Source of the DNA: DATBVX01 sp963724625
Lineage (GTDB): Bacteria > Pseudomonadota > Gammaproteobacteria > Steroidobacterales > Steroidobacteraceae
Reading direction: 5' to 3'
Length of the DNA stretch: 64,000 nt
Assembly: GCA_963724625.1 (NCBI GenBank)
Contig: CAVRVO010000017.1
Location: 1 to 64,000, forward strand
Positions 16,850 through 25,607 of the stretch are shown one piece after another. The notes under the pieces are model-generated. The model saw only the letters and a list, made by a program, of their open reading frames with translations, ran no database searches and had not been told where the DNA came from. The stretch's first letter is position 1, and each line of letters opens with the position of its first letter. The position numbers and the translations under genes are program-made.

Positions 16850-17515
16850 TCGCGAAAGCGGGCCGCTTCGCCCGCATCGAGCGCCGTCGAGCGCGTTTGC
16901 GTGTCCGAGAGCTCGATCTCGGTTCGGTCACCCCCCGCGGAAGACAGCTCAATACGCTCGACCGTCCGTGCGCCGCCGATCACCGCCTGCTCGAACACCT
17001 GCGCGAGCCCACCATCTCGTGGCCTGAGCCCGACCTGCCAGTGATCTCCCTGCTCCCCGCCGTAAAGCTTGAAGCTGTCGCCGAGGCGCGTGACGTCCAG
17101 CGCGAACAATGCGAAAAACATTTCGAGTGCAGCACGCAGCGCGGGTCGCTCGGCGGAGGACAGGCGCGTAGCGCTTGCGCCGTCACGCACTGTCATGCCG
17201 CTGGTGCTGAGCACGAACTCCGACGGAAAGGGTGCGGCGGTGCGCCACAGGATGCCGTACTCGCGTGCCAGTATGAAATCGCCGCTCGAGACCAAGGGAC
17301 GATCGAGACCGCGCAGGTAGCGGCGTTGCACGAACTTTCCTGTCAACACCCTGGCAGCAGCGAGCTCGGCTGCGGGCTCGCGCCAGCGTCGTGTGCAACA
17401 ACTGCGCTGCTGTGACGGAATGCTCGAACAGTCCGGTATCGGGCGCGGCTTGCGGCACGGCCGTGGCGCCGGCGAACCACAGGTTCAGCATGCACACCAC
17501 CATCCAGCGCGTCAC
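16846..17515 (-). CDS. LolA-like outer-membrane lipoprotein carrier of the aryl polyene cluster, frameshifted
   Basis: GTG 17515 overlaps the thioesterase TGA (GTGA). The first frame gives a signal peptide (MVVCMLNLWFAGATAVPQAA) and VTAAQLLHTTLAR. The LolA-like body continues in another frame from about 17380: AAARVLTGKFVQRRYLRGL, PLVSSGDFILAREYGILWRT and FVLSTSG down to 16846. One indel in 17370-17386 separates them. A carrier of this type normally sits between the thioesterase and the MMPL exporter in such clusters, as here, and would shuttle lipidated cargo through the periplasm. Confidence 0.8.
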
Positions 17516-17934
17516 GCGGGCACGCCCAGTCGTGCGAACAGGATGTCGGGCGAACGCAGGCACATCTCACCGCTCGCGGCGCTCACTGCCACCTGCACGG
17601 TGCTCGCCTTCGTCAGGCGTTCGCCGGTGGCGGCGTTGCGAATCAGGTATTCGATGCGCAGCCGGTATTCCCACTCCTCGAGTGACGCCCGAACCTTGAC
17701 GCGATCGCCAAAGCGCAGCGGACGCAGGAATCGCAACTGCAGGTCGACCACCGGCCAGAGGTACCCCGACTGAGTCATGGCGTCGTAGTTGTAGTTGAAC
17801 TGCTTGAGCAGCTCGCAGCGCGCGAGCTCCAGGTACTTCGCGTAGTGGCCATGCCAGACGTAGCCGGCGGGGTCGAGATCGTGGAATGGAATTTCGAGGC
17901 TGATCTCGGCCTGGAAGAGTGGCTCGGCGTTCAT
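17512..17934 (-). CDS. Acyl-CoA/ACP thioesterase (4-hydroxybenzoyl-CoA type, hotdog) of the aryl polyene cluster
   Basis: 140 residues from ATG 17934 (ATGA overlap with the glycosyltransferase stop). The active-site segment FHDLDPAGYVWHGHYAKYLELAR matches the D-x-x-G-x-V-x-H-x-x-Y pattern of the 4HBT family. It is followed by LWPVVDLQLRFLRPLRFGD and VKVRASLEEWEYRLRIEYLI. Likely releases the finished polyene or edits stalled chains on the ACPs, as ApeK does. Confidence 0.88.
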   Translation of the reverse strand: MNAEPLFQAEISLEIPFHDLDPAGYVWHGHYAKYLELARCELLKQFNYNYDAMTQSGYLWPVVDLQLRFLRPLRFGDRVKVRASLEEWEYRLRIEYLIRNAATGERLTKASTVQVAVSAASGEMCLRSPDILFARLGVPA

Positions 17935-18682
17935 GCGTGTCGGGTCTCCCGCAATCGCCGCGCCACCAATTGCGGCAATCGGCGCAGCATGCCGAAAAAC
18001 AGGCGCGCATGCATGCGGCTGATGAGCAGGTTGTCGCGCCATAACCTGAAAGTGCGACACCCCGCCGCGCGGGTAGAGCACCCGGGTCGGCACCTCGACT
18101 ATCGGGATACCACGCCAGTGCAGACGCACCACGACCTCAATGTCGAAGTCCATGCGACTGCCGAGGGGCTCGGTGGCGGCGAGCGCGAGCAGCGGCTCGA
18201 TCGGATACACCCGAAAGCCGCACATCGAGTCGGTCACGTCGAGCGACAATGTGTTGATCCATACCCACAGGTGAGTGAGATGTCGACCGTAGCGCCGTGA
18301 GCGGGGTATCGAGGCATCGAACTGCGGCACTGCGAGGATCAAGCGCGTCGGGATTGTGTGTGGCGCGTGACAGTAGCAACGGAACATCGCCCAGGTCATG
18401 CTGCCCGTCGGCATCGACCTGCAAGGCGTGAGTGAAACCGCCGGCGGCTGCGGCCCGGCAACCGGTGAGCACCGCTGCGCCCTTGCCGCGATTGACCGTG
18501 TGCGGAAGGACCGTTACGCCGGAATCGCGCGCGGCGATTCTTTGCGCAACTGCGTGGGCAGCGGGGCCGGAGCCGTCATCGACGACCCAGCATTTCAGGC
18601 CGTTGCGTCGCAGGGCATCCACACAGCCCTCGAGGGTGTGCGGATGCTCGAAGTACGGAACGACGGCGCACGCCCGGATCAT
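17931..18682 (-). CDS. GT2-family glycosyltransferase of the aryl polyene cluster, two frameshifts
   Basis: ATG 18682 opens a dolichol-phosphate-mannose-synthase-like GT-A fold: AVVPYFEHPHTLEGCVDAL, CWVVDDGSG, NRGKGAAVLTGC and QVDADGQHDLGDVPLLL (DxD at VDADG). An extra base at 18341-18342 shifts the frame; it continues ILAVPQFDASIPRSRRYGR, DVTDSMCGFRVYP and IPIVEVPTRVLYPRGGVSHF. A second extra base near 18046-18048 leads to LWRDNLLISRMHARLFFGML and the stop at 17931. With both removed it is a normal protein of about 250 residues. Probable role is to sugar-link the polyene head to its lipid anchor. Confidence 0.8.
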
Positions 18683-19032
18683 CGCACCAGGACAACTCGC
18701 CCCGAAGAGCAGGTGGACTCGCGCTCGGTGAATCGAAAGCCGAGGGAGCGCTCGGCGTCTGACCAGTCCAGTTCCAGTCCGAGCTCTGCACCCGGCCGTA
18801 TCACGCGCAGGAACTTCAGGCCCAGGACACGCTCGACCGCCGGTTCGAAACCGAAGTACTGCGCGCCATACGATATGGCCCACGCGAGCTGTACGACGCC
18901 AGGAAGGATAGGGCACTCAGGAAAATGACCGCGAAACCAACTGAGCGTGTCCGGCACGCGTATTTGCAGCGCGAGACCCGCAGGACGCTTGCAGACGTTC
19001 AGGACTTCTGGATGCGTCGCCGTGGCGGTCAC
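18679..19032 (-). CDS. Hotdog dehydratase of the aryl polyene cluster, ApeI-like
   Basis: 117 residues from GTG 19032 (GTGA overlap with the ACP stop). It carries LSWFRGHFPECPILPGVVQLAWA, the FPxxPILPG... segment of FabZ/ApeI dehydratases that holds the catalytic His, and VERVLGLKFLRVIRPGAEL. Small ApeI-type proteins pair with a larger ApeP-type dehydratase in known systems; the partner here may be the gene at 12208. It overlaps the glycosyltransferase by 4 bp. Confidence 0.85.
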   Translation of the reverse strand: MTATATHPEVLNVCKRPAGLALQIRVPDTLSWFRGHFPECPILPGVVQLAWAISYGAQYFGFEPAVERVLGLKFLRVIRPGAELGLELDWSDAERSLGFRFTERESTCSSGRVVLVR

Positions 19033-19319
19033 GCCGCGGTCTCGTCCTGCATCAGCTGGCGTACCGCGGCCACCACGTCGCCGACCGTGCGCACGTGGCG
19101 GAACTGTTCGGGCTGCACCTTGCGACCGGTGATCTGCTTCAGTTCCAGGATCAGATCGATCGCATCGAGACTGTCGATATCGAGATCCGTGTAGAGATTG
19201 GCGTCCAGCACGATCTTCTCGGGAGGTAATTCGAACAGATCGGCAAGCACCCGCCTCACCTGTCCAAAAACTTCTTGTTCGCTGCGCATCGATTCGAGCC
19301 GCTGGAACGCCGGCGTCAT
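19029..19319 (-). CDS. Acyl carrier protein of the aryl polyene cluster (first)
   Basis: 96 residues from ATG 19319 (taATG overlap with the acyltransferase stop; ATG 19289 is an alternative). The phosphopantetheine site is DLDIDSLDAIDLILEL, Ser in DSLD. VRRVLADLFELPPEKIVLDA is the typical first helix. It should carry the growing polyene. Together with the gene at 20214 it gives the two ACPs usual for this pathway. Confidence 0.92.
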   Translation of the reverse strand: MTPAFQRLESMRSEQEVFGQVRRVLADLFELPPEKIVLDANLYTDLDIDSLDAIDLILELKQITGRKVQPEQFRHVRTVGDVVAAVRQLMQDETAA

Positions 19320-20161
19320 TATAGGCTCGCCGAATGGCCCTCGGGCGGATTCGTGGCGAGCACGCCGGCCGGGGAACGCAGCACGGTCTCGATGCCACGT
19401 GAAAAGTGCGTCGCGAGCTGCGTCGTCAGGTGACGCGCCAGGATGGAATTCGGCTGGCTCTCACCGGCGTAGCGGTGCGCCGGGATCGGCTGGCCGACCG
19501 TTATCGTAAAGTGCGGCCGTCGTGGTGGAACCTGGTACCAATGTGAACCTTTGGTGAGAAACGGCACGTCGCACACAATGGTGACCGGCACGATGTCAGC
19601 GCGCGAGGCGAGCGCGACCTGTGCCGCCCCGCGCTTCAGGGCGAGGGGTTTACCCGGCACCGAGCGCGTGCCTTCGGGAAAGATCAGCAATGAGCGGCCT
19701 CCCTTCAGGACACCCGCGCAATCCTGAACGAGTTGCGCGCCTTCAGTGTTCGGAATGTAGCCGGCCCAGATCACCGGCCAGCGCAGGGCGGGATTGCGCC
19801 ACAGTGCGCGCTTGACGACGCACCCCACATCCGGCGTCAACCACAGCATGAAGACCACATCGATCAGGGTCGGATGATTGGCGACGATGAGCTGTCCGGA
19901 GCGGGCAAGCCGGTCGAGGCCGTGCAGCTCGTAGGTGAGAAGGCCGAGGCTGCGCATGAACCAGATGAACAGGCCCATGACCCGGCGCATCGCCCCGTTG
20001 ATACGACGCCGCGCGATCATCTCGTCCGCTGAGATCAGTCTCAACAACGGAAACAAGGTGACACTCAGCAGCGTGCCCCCGACTCCGAACGTGACAAACG
20101 AGAGACCGGTGCCGAAACGGCGCGAGCCGCGATCCAGCATCGTCCGCAATCGCGTTTCCAT
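19319..20161 (-). CDS. PlsC-type 1-acylglycerol-3-phosphate acyltransferase family protein of the aryl polyene cluster
   Basis: 280 residues from ATG 20161; a TTG at 20182 in the same frame is possible but has no ribosome site. Two N-terminal membrane segments (about 25-50 and 65-85) precede the acyltransferase motifs NHPTLID (HX4D), VIWAGYIPN and FPEGTRSVPG, and VPVTIVCD. It likely attaches the pigment or a fatty acid to the lipid anchor. First gene of the minus arm, divergent from the ACP at 20214. Confidence 0.88.
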   Translation of the reverse strand: METRLRTMLDRGSRRFGTGLSFVTFGVGGTLLSVTLFPLLRLISADEMIARRRINGAMRRVMGLFIWFMRSLGLLTYELHGLDRLARSGQLIVANHPTLIDVVFMLWLTPDVGCVVKRALWRNPALRWPVIWAGYIPNTEGAQLVQDCAGVLKGGRSLLIFPEGTRSVPGKPLALKRGAAQVALASRADIVPVTIVCDVPFLTKGSHWYQVPPRRPHFTITVGQPIPAHRYAGESQPNSILARHLTTQLATHFSRGIETVLRSPAGVLATNPPEGHSASL

Positions 20162-20183
20162 CAGCCGGGTGACCCCATACAAT
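20155..20183 (+). promoter_or_regulatory. Sigma-70-like promoter for the plus arm of the aryl polyene cluster
   Basis: TTTCCA (20155-20160), a 17-bp spacer and TACAAT (20178-20183). A transcript would begin near 20190, about 24 nt before the GTG of the ACP gene. The only gap between the two divergent arms is here, and the promoter overlaps the 5' end of the minus-arm acyltransferase, so the two directions may interfere. Prediction from consensus only. Confidence 0.5.
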
Positions 20184-20213
20184 TAGCTTAGCGCATCTCG
20201 ATGCGGGTTCACG

Positions 20214-20534
20214 GTGACGGCAGTGTCAGATTCTTCGACGGCACATTCTCCGACGACTGGGCAAACGACTGAAGAAGCGGCGCTCGCCGCGCTGCTGGTG
20301 CAGGCGCTCAACCTGCAGGGCGTGGCTGCGGGCGAGATTTCGCCCACGGCGCCGCTGTTTGGCTTCGATCGCGGGAGCCTCGGGCTCGACTCGATCGATG
20401 CGCTCGAAATTGCCCTCGCCATTCAACGGCAGTACGGCATCGAACTGCGCTCCGAGGATCCTGGGACCAGATCGGCATTCGCCTCGCTCAGGGAGCTGAC
20501 GGCTCACATCCTGACCCGCCGCAACACCAGCTGA
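20214..20534 (+). CDS. Acyl carrier protein of the aryl polyene cluster (second)
   Basis: 106 residues from GTG 20214 (GTG 20223 is an alternative). Phosphopantetheine site SLGLDSIDALEIALAIQ with Ser in DSID, and EEAALAALLVQALNLQGVAA as helix 1. The N-terminal 20 residues are Ser/Thr-rich and probably disordered. First gene of the plus arm, 9 bp before the membrane protein. Confidence 0.9.
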   Translation: MTAVSDSSTAHSPTTGQTTEEAALAALLVQALNLQGVAAGEISPTAPLFGFDRGSLGLDSIDALEIALAIQRQYGIELRSEDPGTRSAFASLRELTAHILTRRNTS

Positions 20535-20543
20535 CCCGCCCAG

Positions 20544-21137
20544 ATGTTCCTTCTCGCCGTGGCCTATCCCGTGCTGGTGCATCTGGCCGTGATATGGCCG
20601 CGGCCCTGGCTGGAATGGCTGGCGCTCGTAGCGCTGAGCGCCCTGCCCCTCTACCCCGCCCTGCGTTCGGGTCGGGCCTGGGCGTGGCTGGTATTGGCCG
20701 GATGTCTGGTGGCGAGCGCCCTGATCGTTCGCTGGCAGGGAACACACTGGGTGCTGCTGCTGCCACCGATCGCAATTCCGCTGTCGCTTCTTGTGGTGTT
20801 CGGGGCTTCATTGCGCCCCGGCCAGCAACCGATGGTGACGCGATTCGCCCTCCTGGCTCGAGGTTCGCTGCCGCCTGAACTTGTCGACTACACCCGCGCC
20901 GTGACCATCTTGTGGGTTGTGGTGTTCGCGATCCTCACACTCTCTGCAGTCCTGCTGTCGCTGTTCGCCGCGCCGGAGCTGTGGTCGTTAGCGACCAACT
21001 TCCTGCACTACATCCTGATCGGCGCGGTGTTCGTGGGCGAGTACGCGTGGCGGCGTTGGCATTTTCGCCATCTTGAGCACCCGGGCTTCCTGGCGTACCT
21101 GCGCCAGTTGAAACCGGTGCGGTTGCGATCTTCATGA
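20544..21137 (+). CDS. Polytopic membrane protein (COG4648 type) of the aryl polyene cluster
   Basis: 197 residues with about five or six predicted membrane segments, the clearest being residues 1-18, 25-42, 48-62, 68-88, 125-150 and 158-175. Conserved-looking stretch FGASLRPGQQPMVTRFALLARG followed by ELVDYTRAVTILW, which recurs in membrane proteins next to the AMP ligase in polyene clusters. Role unknown; it may position the ligase and ACP at the membrane. Overlaps the ligase gene by 4 bp. Confidence 0.78.
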   Translation: MFLLAVAYPVLVHLAVIWPRPWLEWLALVALSALPLYPALRSGRAWAWLVLAGCLVASALIVRWQGTHWVLLLPPIAIPLSLLVVFGASLRPGQQPMVTRFALLARGSLPPELVDYTRAVTILWVVVFAILTLSAVLLSLFAAPELWSLATNFLHYILIGAVFVGEYAWRRWHFRHLEHPGFLAYLRQLKPVRLRSS

Positions 21138-22408
21138 ACGCGGCTCCGGCGGTCCACGCGCCGGACGACGTGGTGATCTGGTGCAACGGCCGTGCAGTGA
21201 GCGCCGCGCAGGTCTACGCACAAGCCGGAGCACTCGCACAGGCACTCCCGCGAGCGCGCTATGCGATCAATCTGTGCGAGAGGCGCAGCAATTTCCTGAC
21301 CGCATTCCTGGCGGCGGCCCAGCGTGAGCAAGTCAGTCTCCTGCCTCCCAGTCGCGCGCCTCTCGCGGTGCGCGAGATCCAGGATCACTACCCGGATCAT
21401 TGTCTCCTGGACGATCTGACGGTCGAGAGCCTCGGCGCGCCACCGCGGGTGGCGACCCCAATGACGATTCCCGGGTCCGGGCCCATCGCGATCGCATTCA
21501 CCTCAGGCACTACCGGGCATCCGACGGGACACGAGAAGGACTGGAGCTCGCTGCTCGCGACCGCGCGCCTCGCTCACCAGCGCTTTCTGTCGGGCGCGCG
21601 ACGCTTCAACGTCGTAGCGACCGTCCCACCACAGCACATGTATGGCTTCGAAACCACTGTGACGCTGATCCTCCTCAGCGCGAGCGCAGTGAGTGACGGT
21701 CGGCCGCTCTTTCCAGCCGATGTGACCGCGGAATTGGCGTCAGTCCCGCCGCCGCGCGTGCTGATCACTACGCCTGCGCATCTGCGCGCATGTCTCGCTG
21801 CCGACGCCTCCTTCCCACCAGTGGAGCTGGTTATCTCCGCAACCGCGCCACTGCAGCGCGAGCTTGCGGCGCACGCGGAGCAACGATGGAACACGCGCGT
21901 GTTCGAGATCTATGGCTGCACCGAGGCAGGCAGCATGGCCTCCCGCCGCACCGTTGAATCGGATTATTGGCTGACCTATCCCGGCGCGTGGGTCGAGCCG
22001 ACTGACTCAGGAGCGATCTATCACGGTTCACATCTGCCGCAGCCGGTGCCCCTGCCTGATTTTCTCGAGCTCGAGAGCCCGCAGAAGTTCCGCCTCGTGG
22101 GACGGGACACGGACCTGGTGAAAGTTGCCGGCAAGCGCGCTTCGCTCTCCGAGCTGACGCAGCGCCTGCTCGCCATTCCAGGGGTCGATGATGGGATCGT
22201 CTTCCTGCCGCGCGCCGAAGCGCGACCCGCTGCGTTAGTGGTGGCGCGCGGAGTGGACCGCGACACAATCCTGTATGCGCTCGCGCAGCAACTCGATCCC
22301 GTGCTGGTACCCCGACCGCTGATTCTCGTCGAGCGCCTGCCGCGCAACGAGACCGGAAAGGTTCCTCGCGCCGCCTTGCTCGCGGTCCTCGGAGCGCGGC
22401 ATGAGTGA
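21134..22408 (+). CDS. AMP-dependent acyl-ACP/CoA ligase of the aryl polyene cluster, ApeH-like
   Basis: 424 residues. ANL-family motifs: A3 IAFTSGTTGHPTGHEKDW, A5 FEIYGCTEAGSMASRR, A7-A8 KFRLVGRDTDLVKVAGKRAS, A10 lysine in RNETGKVPRAAL. The A3 lysine region is HEKDW rather than PKG. It likely activates the aromatic starter acid and loads it on an ACP. The protein is shorter than the usual 500+ residues, as is normal for this subgroup. Start ATG 21134 overlaps the membrane protein stop. Confidence 0.88.
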   Translation: MNAAPAVHAPDDVVIWCNGRAVSAAQVYAQAGALAQALPRARYAINLCERRSNFLTAFLAAAQREQVSLLPPSRAPLAVREIQDHYPDHCLLDDLTVESLGAPPRVATPMTIPGSGPIAIAFTSGTTGHPTGHEKDWSSLLATARLAHQRFLSGARRFNVVATVPPQHMYGFETTVTLILLSASAVSDGRPLFPADVTAELASVPPPRVLITTPAHLRACLAADASFPPVELVISATAPLQRELAAHAEQRWNTRVFEIYGCTEAGSMASRRTVESDYWLTYPGAWVEPTDSGAIYHGSHLPQPVPLPDFLELESPQKFRLVGRDTDLVKVAGKRASLSELTQRLLAIPGVDDGIVFLPRAEARPAALVVARGVDRDTILYALAQQLDPVLVPRPLILVERLPRNETGKVPRAALLAVLGARHE

Positions 22409-22707
22409 AGCGCACCGAATCTTGATCCGGGTCGAGTGAGCCCTATTTCGCCGGGCATTTTCCCGGCAACCCCGTCGTGCCGGGCGTGGCCATTCTCGAG
22501 CGCGTCATCGAGGAGATTGCGCGGCGCGCGGGGACGCCGCAAGCAGCGCAGCGCCTCGAGGCCGTGAAGTTCCTCGCTCCGCTGCGGCCCGGCGACGAGC
22601 TCAGCATCGAACTCGAGAGCATCGATGCGAATTCAGTCCGCTTTCTGTGCCGGTCGGGCGCGAGGTCGATCGCGACCGGGCTCATCATGTCTCGCAGTTG
22701 CGGCTAG
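22401..22707 (+). CDS. Hotdog dehydratase of the aryl polyene cluster, frameshifted near its start
   Basis: ATG 22401 overlaps the ligase stop by 8 bp and reads MSEAHRILIRVE, then a TGA at 22437-22439. Directly after, in another frame, comes EPYFAGHFPGNPVVPGVAIL, the ApeI/FabZ catalytic region, and FLAPLRPGDELSIELESI down to the TAG at 22705-22707. A single extra base near 22437 explains this; restored length is about 100 residues. Without repair the only start left is internal (ATP-less re-initiation seems unlikely). Confidence 0.75.
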
Positions 22708-22711
22708 CTCC

Positions 22712-23668
22712 ATGAAACCAGTGCCCCACGATGCTGGCGGGCTGCGCTCATGGGACAGCTACCCAGAGCGCAGTACGCCTTTCATGATCAGCGCGCTCGT
22801 CAATACCACGCGGCTGCTCGGTCGCACCGTCATGCGTCTGGTGCTGTGGCCGATCGTCCTGTACTTCTACCTGACGGCCGGTGACGCGCGCCGCGCTTCG
22901 CAGGATTATCTGCGCCGCGTGCTCGAACGTGAGCCACGCGCCGGGGAAATCCTGCGACACTTTCACACCTTCGCGACCGTATTCATCGATCGCGTCTACC
23001 TGCTCGCCGATGATGATCAGAAACTCCAGATCGAAGCGCGGGTAGCCGAGAACGTGCTGCAGACGATCCAAGGGTCGCGAGGATGTCTGTTACTCGTCGC
23101 TCATTTCGGCAGCTTTGAGGCGCTACGCATCAAAGGCACGCGTCGCGCCGAGGCGCCCATCAGCATCGTGCTCGACCGACAGGTCGGCCGTATGGCAATG
23201 AGCCTGCTCGAGAGGCTCAATCCGATCCTGGCCTCGCGGATCATCGACGCCTCCAGACGCGGGCCCGACCTGGTGCTCGACATCAAGCAGGCGCTCGAAG
23301 CGGGACACATTGTCGGCATGATGGCTGATCGCGCACGCGTTGATGAGCGTTCTGTGGTGGTGCGCTTTCTTGGCGGATCCATACGCCTGCCAGCCGGACC
23401 CTGGATCGTCGCTGGCACGCTCGGCATCCCGGTGGTGCTCGGATACGGCGTCTACCGCGGCGGGCGTTCCTACGAGTGCCAGCTCGAGCTCTTCGAGCGC
23501 CGCATCGAGTTGCCGCGCGAGCGGCGCGAGGAATCCCTGCGCGAATGCGCGCAGCGTTACGCCACCCGGCTCGAGGAACACGTACGCGCGGCGCCCTTCA
23601 ACTGGTTCAACTTTCACGACTACTGGATCGACGAGGGATCGGCGCGCGATGCAACCGCTGCGCGTTAG
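22712..23668 (+). CDS. LpxL/HtrB-type acyltransferase of the aryl polyene cluster
   Basis: 318 residues from ATG 22712. One N-terminal membrane segment (about 38-56, VMRLVLWPIVLYFYLTAG), then the lauroyl/myristoyl acyltransferase pattern: LLLVAHFGSFEALR (catalytic His and the usual HxxxxE/D spacing), VGMMADRARVDERSVVVRFLGG and RLPAGPWIVAGTLGIPVV, ending PFNWFNFHDYW. It probably adds a fatty acid to the lipid anchor. Overlaps the ketosynthase start by 20 bp. Confidence 0.88.
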   Translation: MKPVPHDAGGLRSWDSYPERSTPFMISALVNTTRLLGRTVMRLVLWPIVLYFYLTAGDARRASQDYLRRVLEREPRAGEILRHFHTFATVFIDRVYLLADDDQKLQIEARVAENVLQTIQGSRGCLLLVAHFGSFEALRIKGTRRAEAPISIVLDRQVGRMAMSLLERLNPILASRIIDASRRGPDLVLDIKQALEAGHIVGMMADRARVDERSVVVRFLGGSIRLPAGPWIVAGTLGIPVVLGYGVYRGGRSYECQLELFERRIELPRERREESLRECAQRYATRLEEHVRAAPFNWFNFHDYWIDEGSARDATAAR

Positions 23669-24825
23669 CGCCTACACCGTGACATCGGCGCTCGGCGGTG
23701 GTCGCCGCGCTCACCTCGAGGCGCTGCTCGGCGAACGCAGCGGGCTGCGGCCTCAGGCCGTTGAGAATTGCGCGCTGCCCACCTACGTCGGCGAGGTGGC
23801 GGGACTCCAACGGCCGGTGCGCGAGCGAACTCGCGCACTGGGACTGCCGCAACAACCGGCTGGCGCAACTCGCCTTGGCGGAGGACGACTTTCGCATTGA
23901 AGTCGAGCAGCGTCGCGCCAGGTTCGGTGCCGGGCGCATCGGGGTGTTCATCGGTACGAGCACATCCGGCGTGCAGCAGGCCGAGCTCGCCTACCGGGAG
24001 CGCGATCGTGAGGCCAACCTGCTGCCCGACGGTTTCGTGCACCGTTACACGCAGAACATCTTCAGCGCGGCCGACTTCGTGCGCATCGACCTCGGCCTCG
24101 AAGGGCCGACGCTCGCGATCTCTACTGCTTGCTCCTCCAGTGCCAAGGTCTTTGCGTCCGCGCGGCGGGCTATCAGCGCCGGGGACTGCGATGCCGCCGT
24201 GGTTGGTGGCGTCGACAGTCTCTGCCTGACGACGCTCTATGGCTTCAACTCGCTGCAGCTCGTGTCGAGCGAGCCGTGTCGTCCGGCGGACCTGACGCGC
24301 AACGGCATCTCGATCGGCGAAGCGGCGGGCTTCGCACTGCTCGAGCGCGGGGAAGGTGACCTGATGCTGCTCGGCTACGGGGAGAGCAGCGACGCCCATC
24401 ACATGTCCGCGCCAGACCCCGAGGGGCGCGGTGCCAGCGCTGCCATGCGCGCCGCGCTGCAGCGCGCGGGCCTCGAGCCACGCCAGGTCGACTACATCAA
24501 CCTGCACGGCACAGCGACGCCTGCTAATGATCTCGCCGAGGACCGAGCGGTGCGCGAAGTGTTCGGTACGGGCGTGGCGCTGAGCTCGACCAAAGGATGG
24601 ACGGGTCACACGCTGGGCGCGGCCGGCATGGTCGAGGCAGCGATAGCGCTGCTCTGTATCGAAGCGGGATTCATGCCACGCAGCCTCAACACGCGTGAAA
24701 AGGATCCAGCCATCGAAGGCAACATCCTGCTCGAGACCCGTCGAACGCCGGTGAGGCGCGTCCTCAGCAATTCATTCGGATTCGGCGGCAGCAATTGCTC
24801 GCTCATCTTCGGGAGCGGGCGATGA
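23649..24825 (+). CDS. Beta-ketoacyl-ACP synthase of the aryl polyene cluster, ApeO-like, one frameshift
   Basis: ATG 23649 gives MQPLRVSAYTVTSALGGG and LPTYVGEVAGL; a frameshift near 23805-23830 then leads to AHWDCRNNRLAQLALAEDD and the rest of the enzyme. Active-site Cys in STACSSSAKVF, His in NLHGTATPANDL and His in STKGWTGHTLGAAG are intact, ending SFGFGGSNCSLIF. It is followed at once (ATGA) by a KS-like partner lacking the Cys, the arrangement of the ApeO:ApeC heterodimer that sets chain length. About 390 residues when repaired. Confidence 0.85.
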
Positions 24826-25607
24826 GCGCTGCATTTGTACAGGGGGTGGGACTGATCGCGCCGGGTTTGCCGTCATGGCGCGATGCCCAGCCGGTGTTTC
24901 GCGGGCTGAGCGGCTACGTTCCAGCTCCGATCGGCGCAGTCCAATCGGAGCTGCTGCCCGCCAACGAACGCCGACGAGCTCCGCTCGGAGTGCGGCTCGC
25001 ACTGCGTGCGGCGCAGGATGCCACGGCCGAATCGACGCTCTTGCCGGCCACGCTCGCATCGGTATTCGCCACCTCTGATGCGGACATCGAAATCATCCAC
25101 CGGATCTGTCTCGCGCTCGCGGAGCCGGCACGCGCCGTGTCGCCCACGGACTTTCACAACTCGGTCCACAACGCCGCATCCGGCTATTGGAGTATTGGCA
25201 CGGCTTCGCGCGGGGCGTCGAGCGCAGTGTCAGCCTACGACTTCAATCTTGCGGCGGGCTTGCGCGAAACGTTCGCGCTGCTGAGCTGCGACGACACCGA
25301 TGCGCTGCTCGTGCTTTACGACGTGCCCCCGCCCCCGCCACTTCATGCCAAGCGACCGGTCGCGCAGCCTGTGGCCGTGGCATTGCTTCTCACGCGCGTG
25401 CGCACTTCGCACACCATCGCGCACCTGGCGTTGTGTGAGGCGGGCAACGAGGACACCATGCGGGATGCAGGACTGGAGGAGCTGCGCCGCGCCAATCCGG
25501 CGGCTCGCGCCTTGCCGCTGCTCCAGGCGCTGGCGGCACGGCGCTCCGGTGTCATCGGCGTGCGCCAGTACGATGATCGCTGCATCGGCATCCGGGTTGA
25601 AGCGTGA
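24822..25607 (+). CDS. KS-like chain-length factor of the aryl polyene cluster, ApeC-like
   Basis: 261 residues from ATG 24822. It resembles the N-terminal half of ketosynthases (ketoacyl-synt_2 type): GVGLIAPGLPSWRDA, SVFATSDADIEIIHRICL, and SPTDFHNSVHNAASGYWSIG at the place where active enzymes have the Cys nucleophile. Cys and the C-terminal His motifs are absent, so it should not condense by itself. Predicted to dimerise with the ketosynthase just upstream and limit polyene length. Confidence 0.88.
   Translation: MSAAFVQGVGLIAPGLPSWRDAQPVFRGLSGYVPAPIGAVQSELLPANERRRAPLGVRLALRAAQDATAESTLLPATLASVFATSDADIEIIHRICLALAEPARAVSPTDFHNSVHNAASGYWSIGTASRGASSAVSAYDFNLAAGLRETFALLSCDDTDALLVLYDVPPPPPLHAKRPVAQPVAVALLLTRVRTSHTIAHLALCEAGNEDTMRDAGLEELRRANPAARALPLLQALAARRSGVIGVRQYDDRCIGIRVEA

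Noticed and set aside
23665..24609. 314-codon minus-strand frame over the ketosynthase
   Set aside because: Antisense to a ketosynthase with intact active-site motifs.
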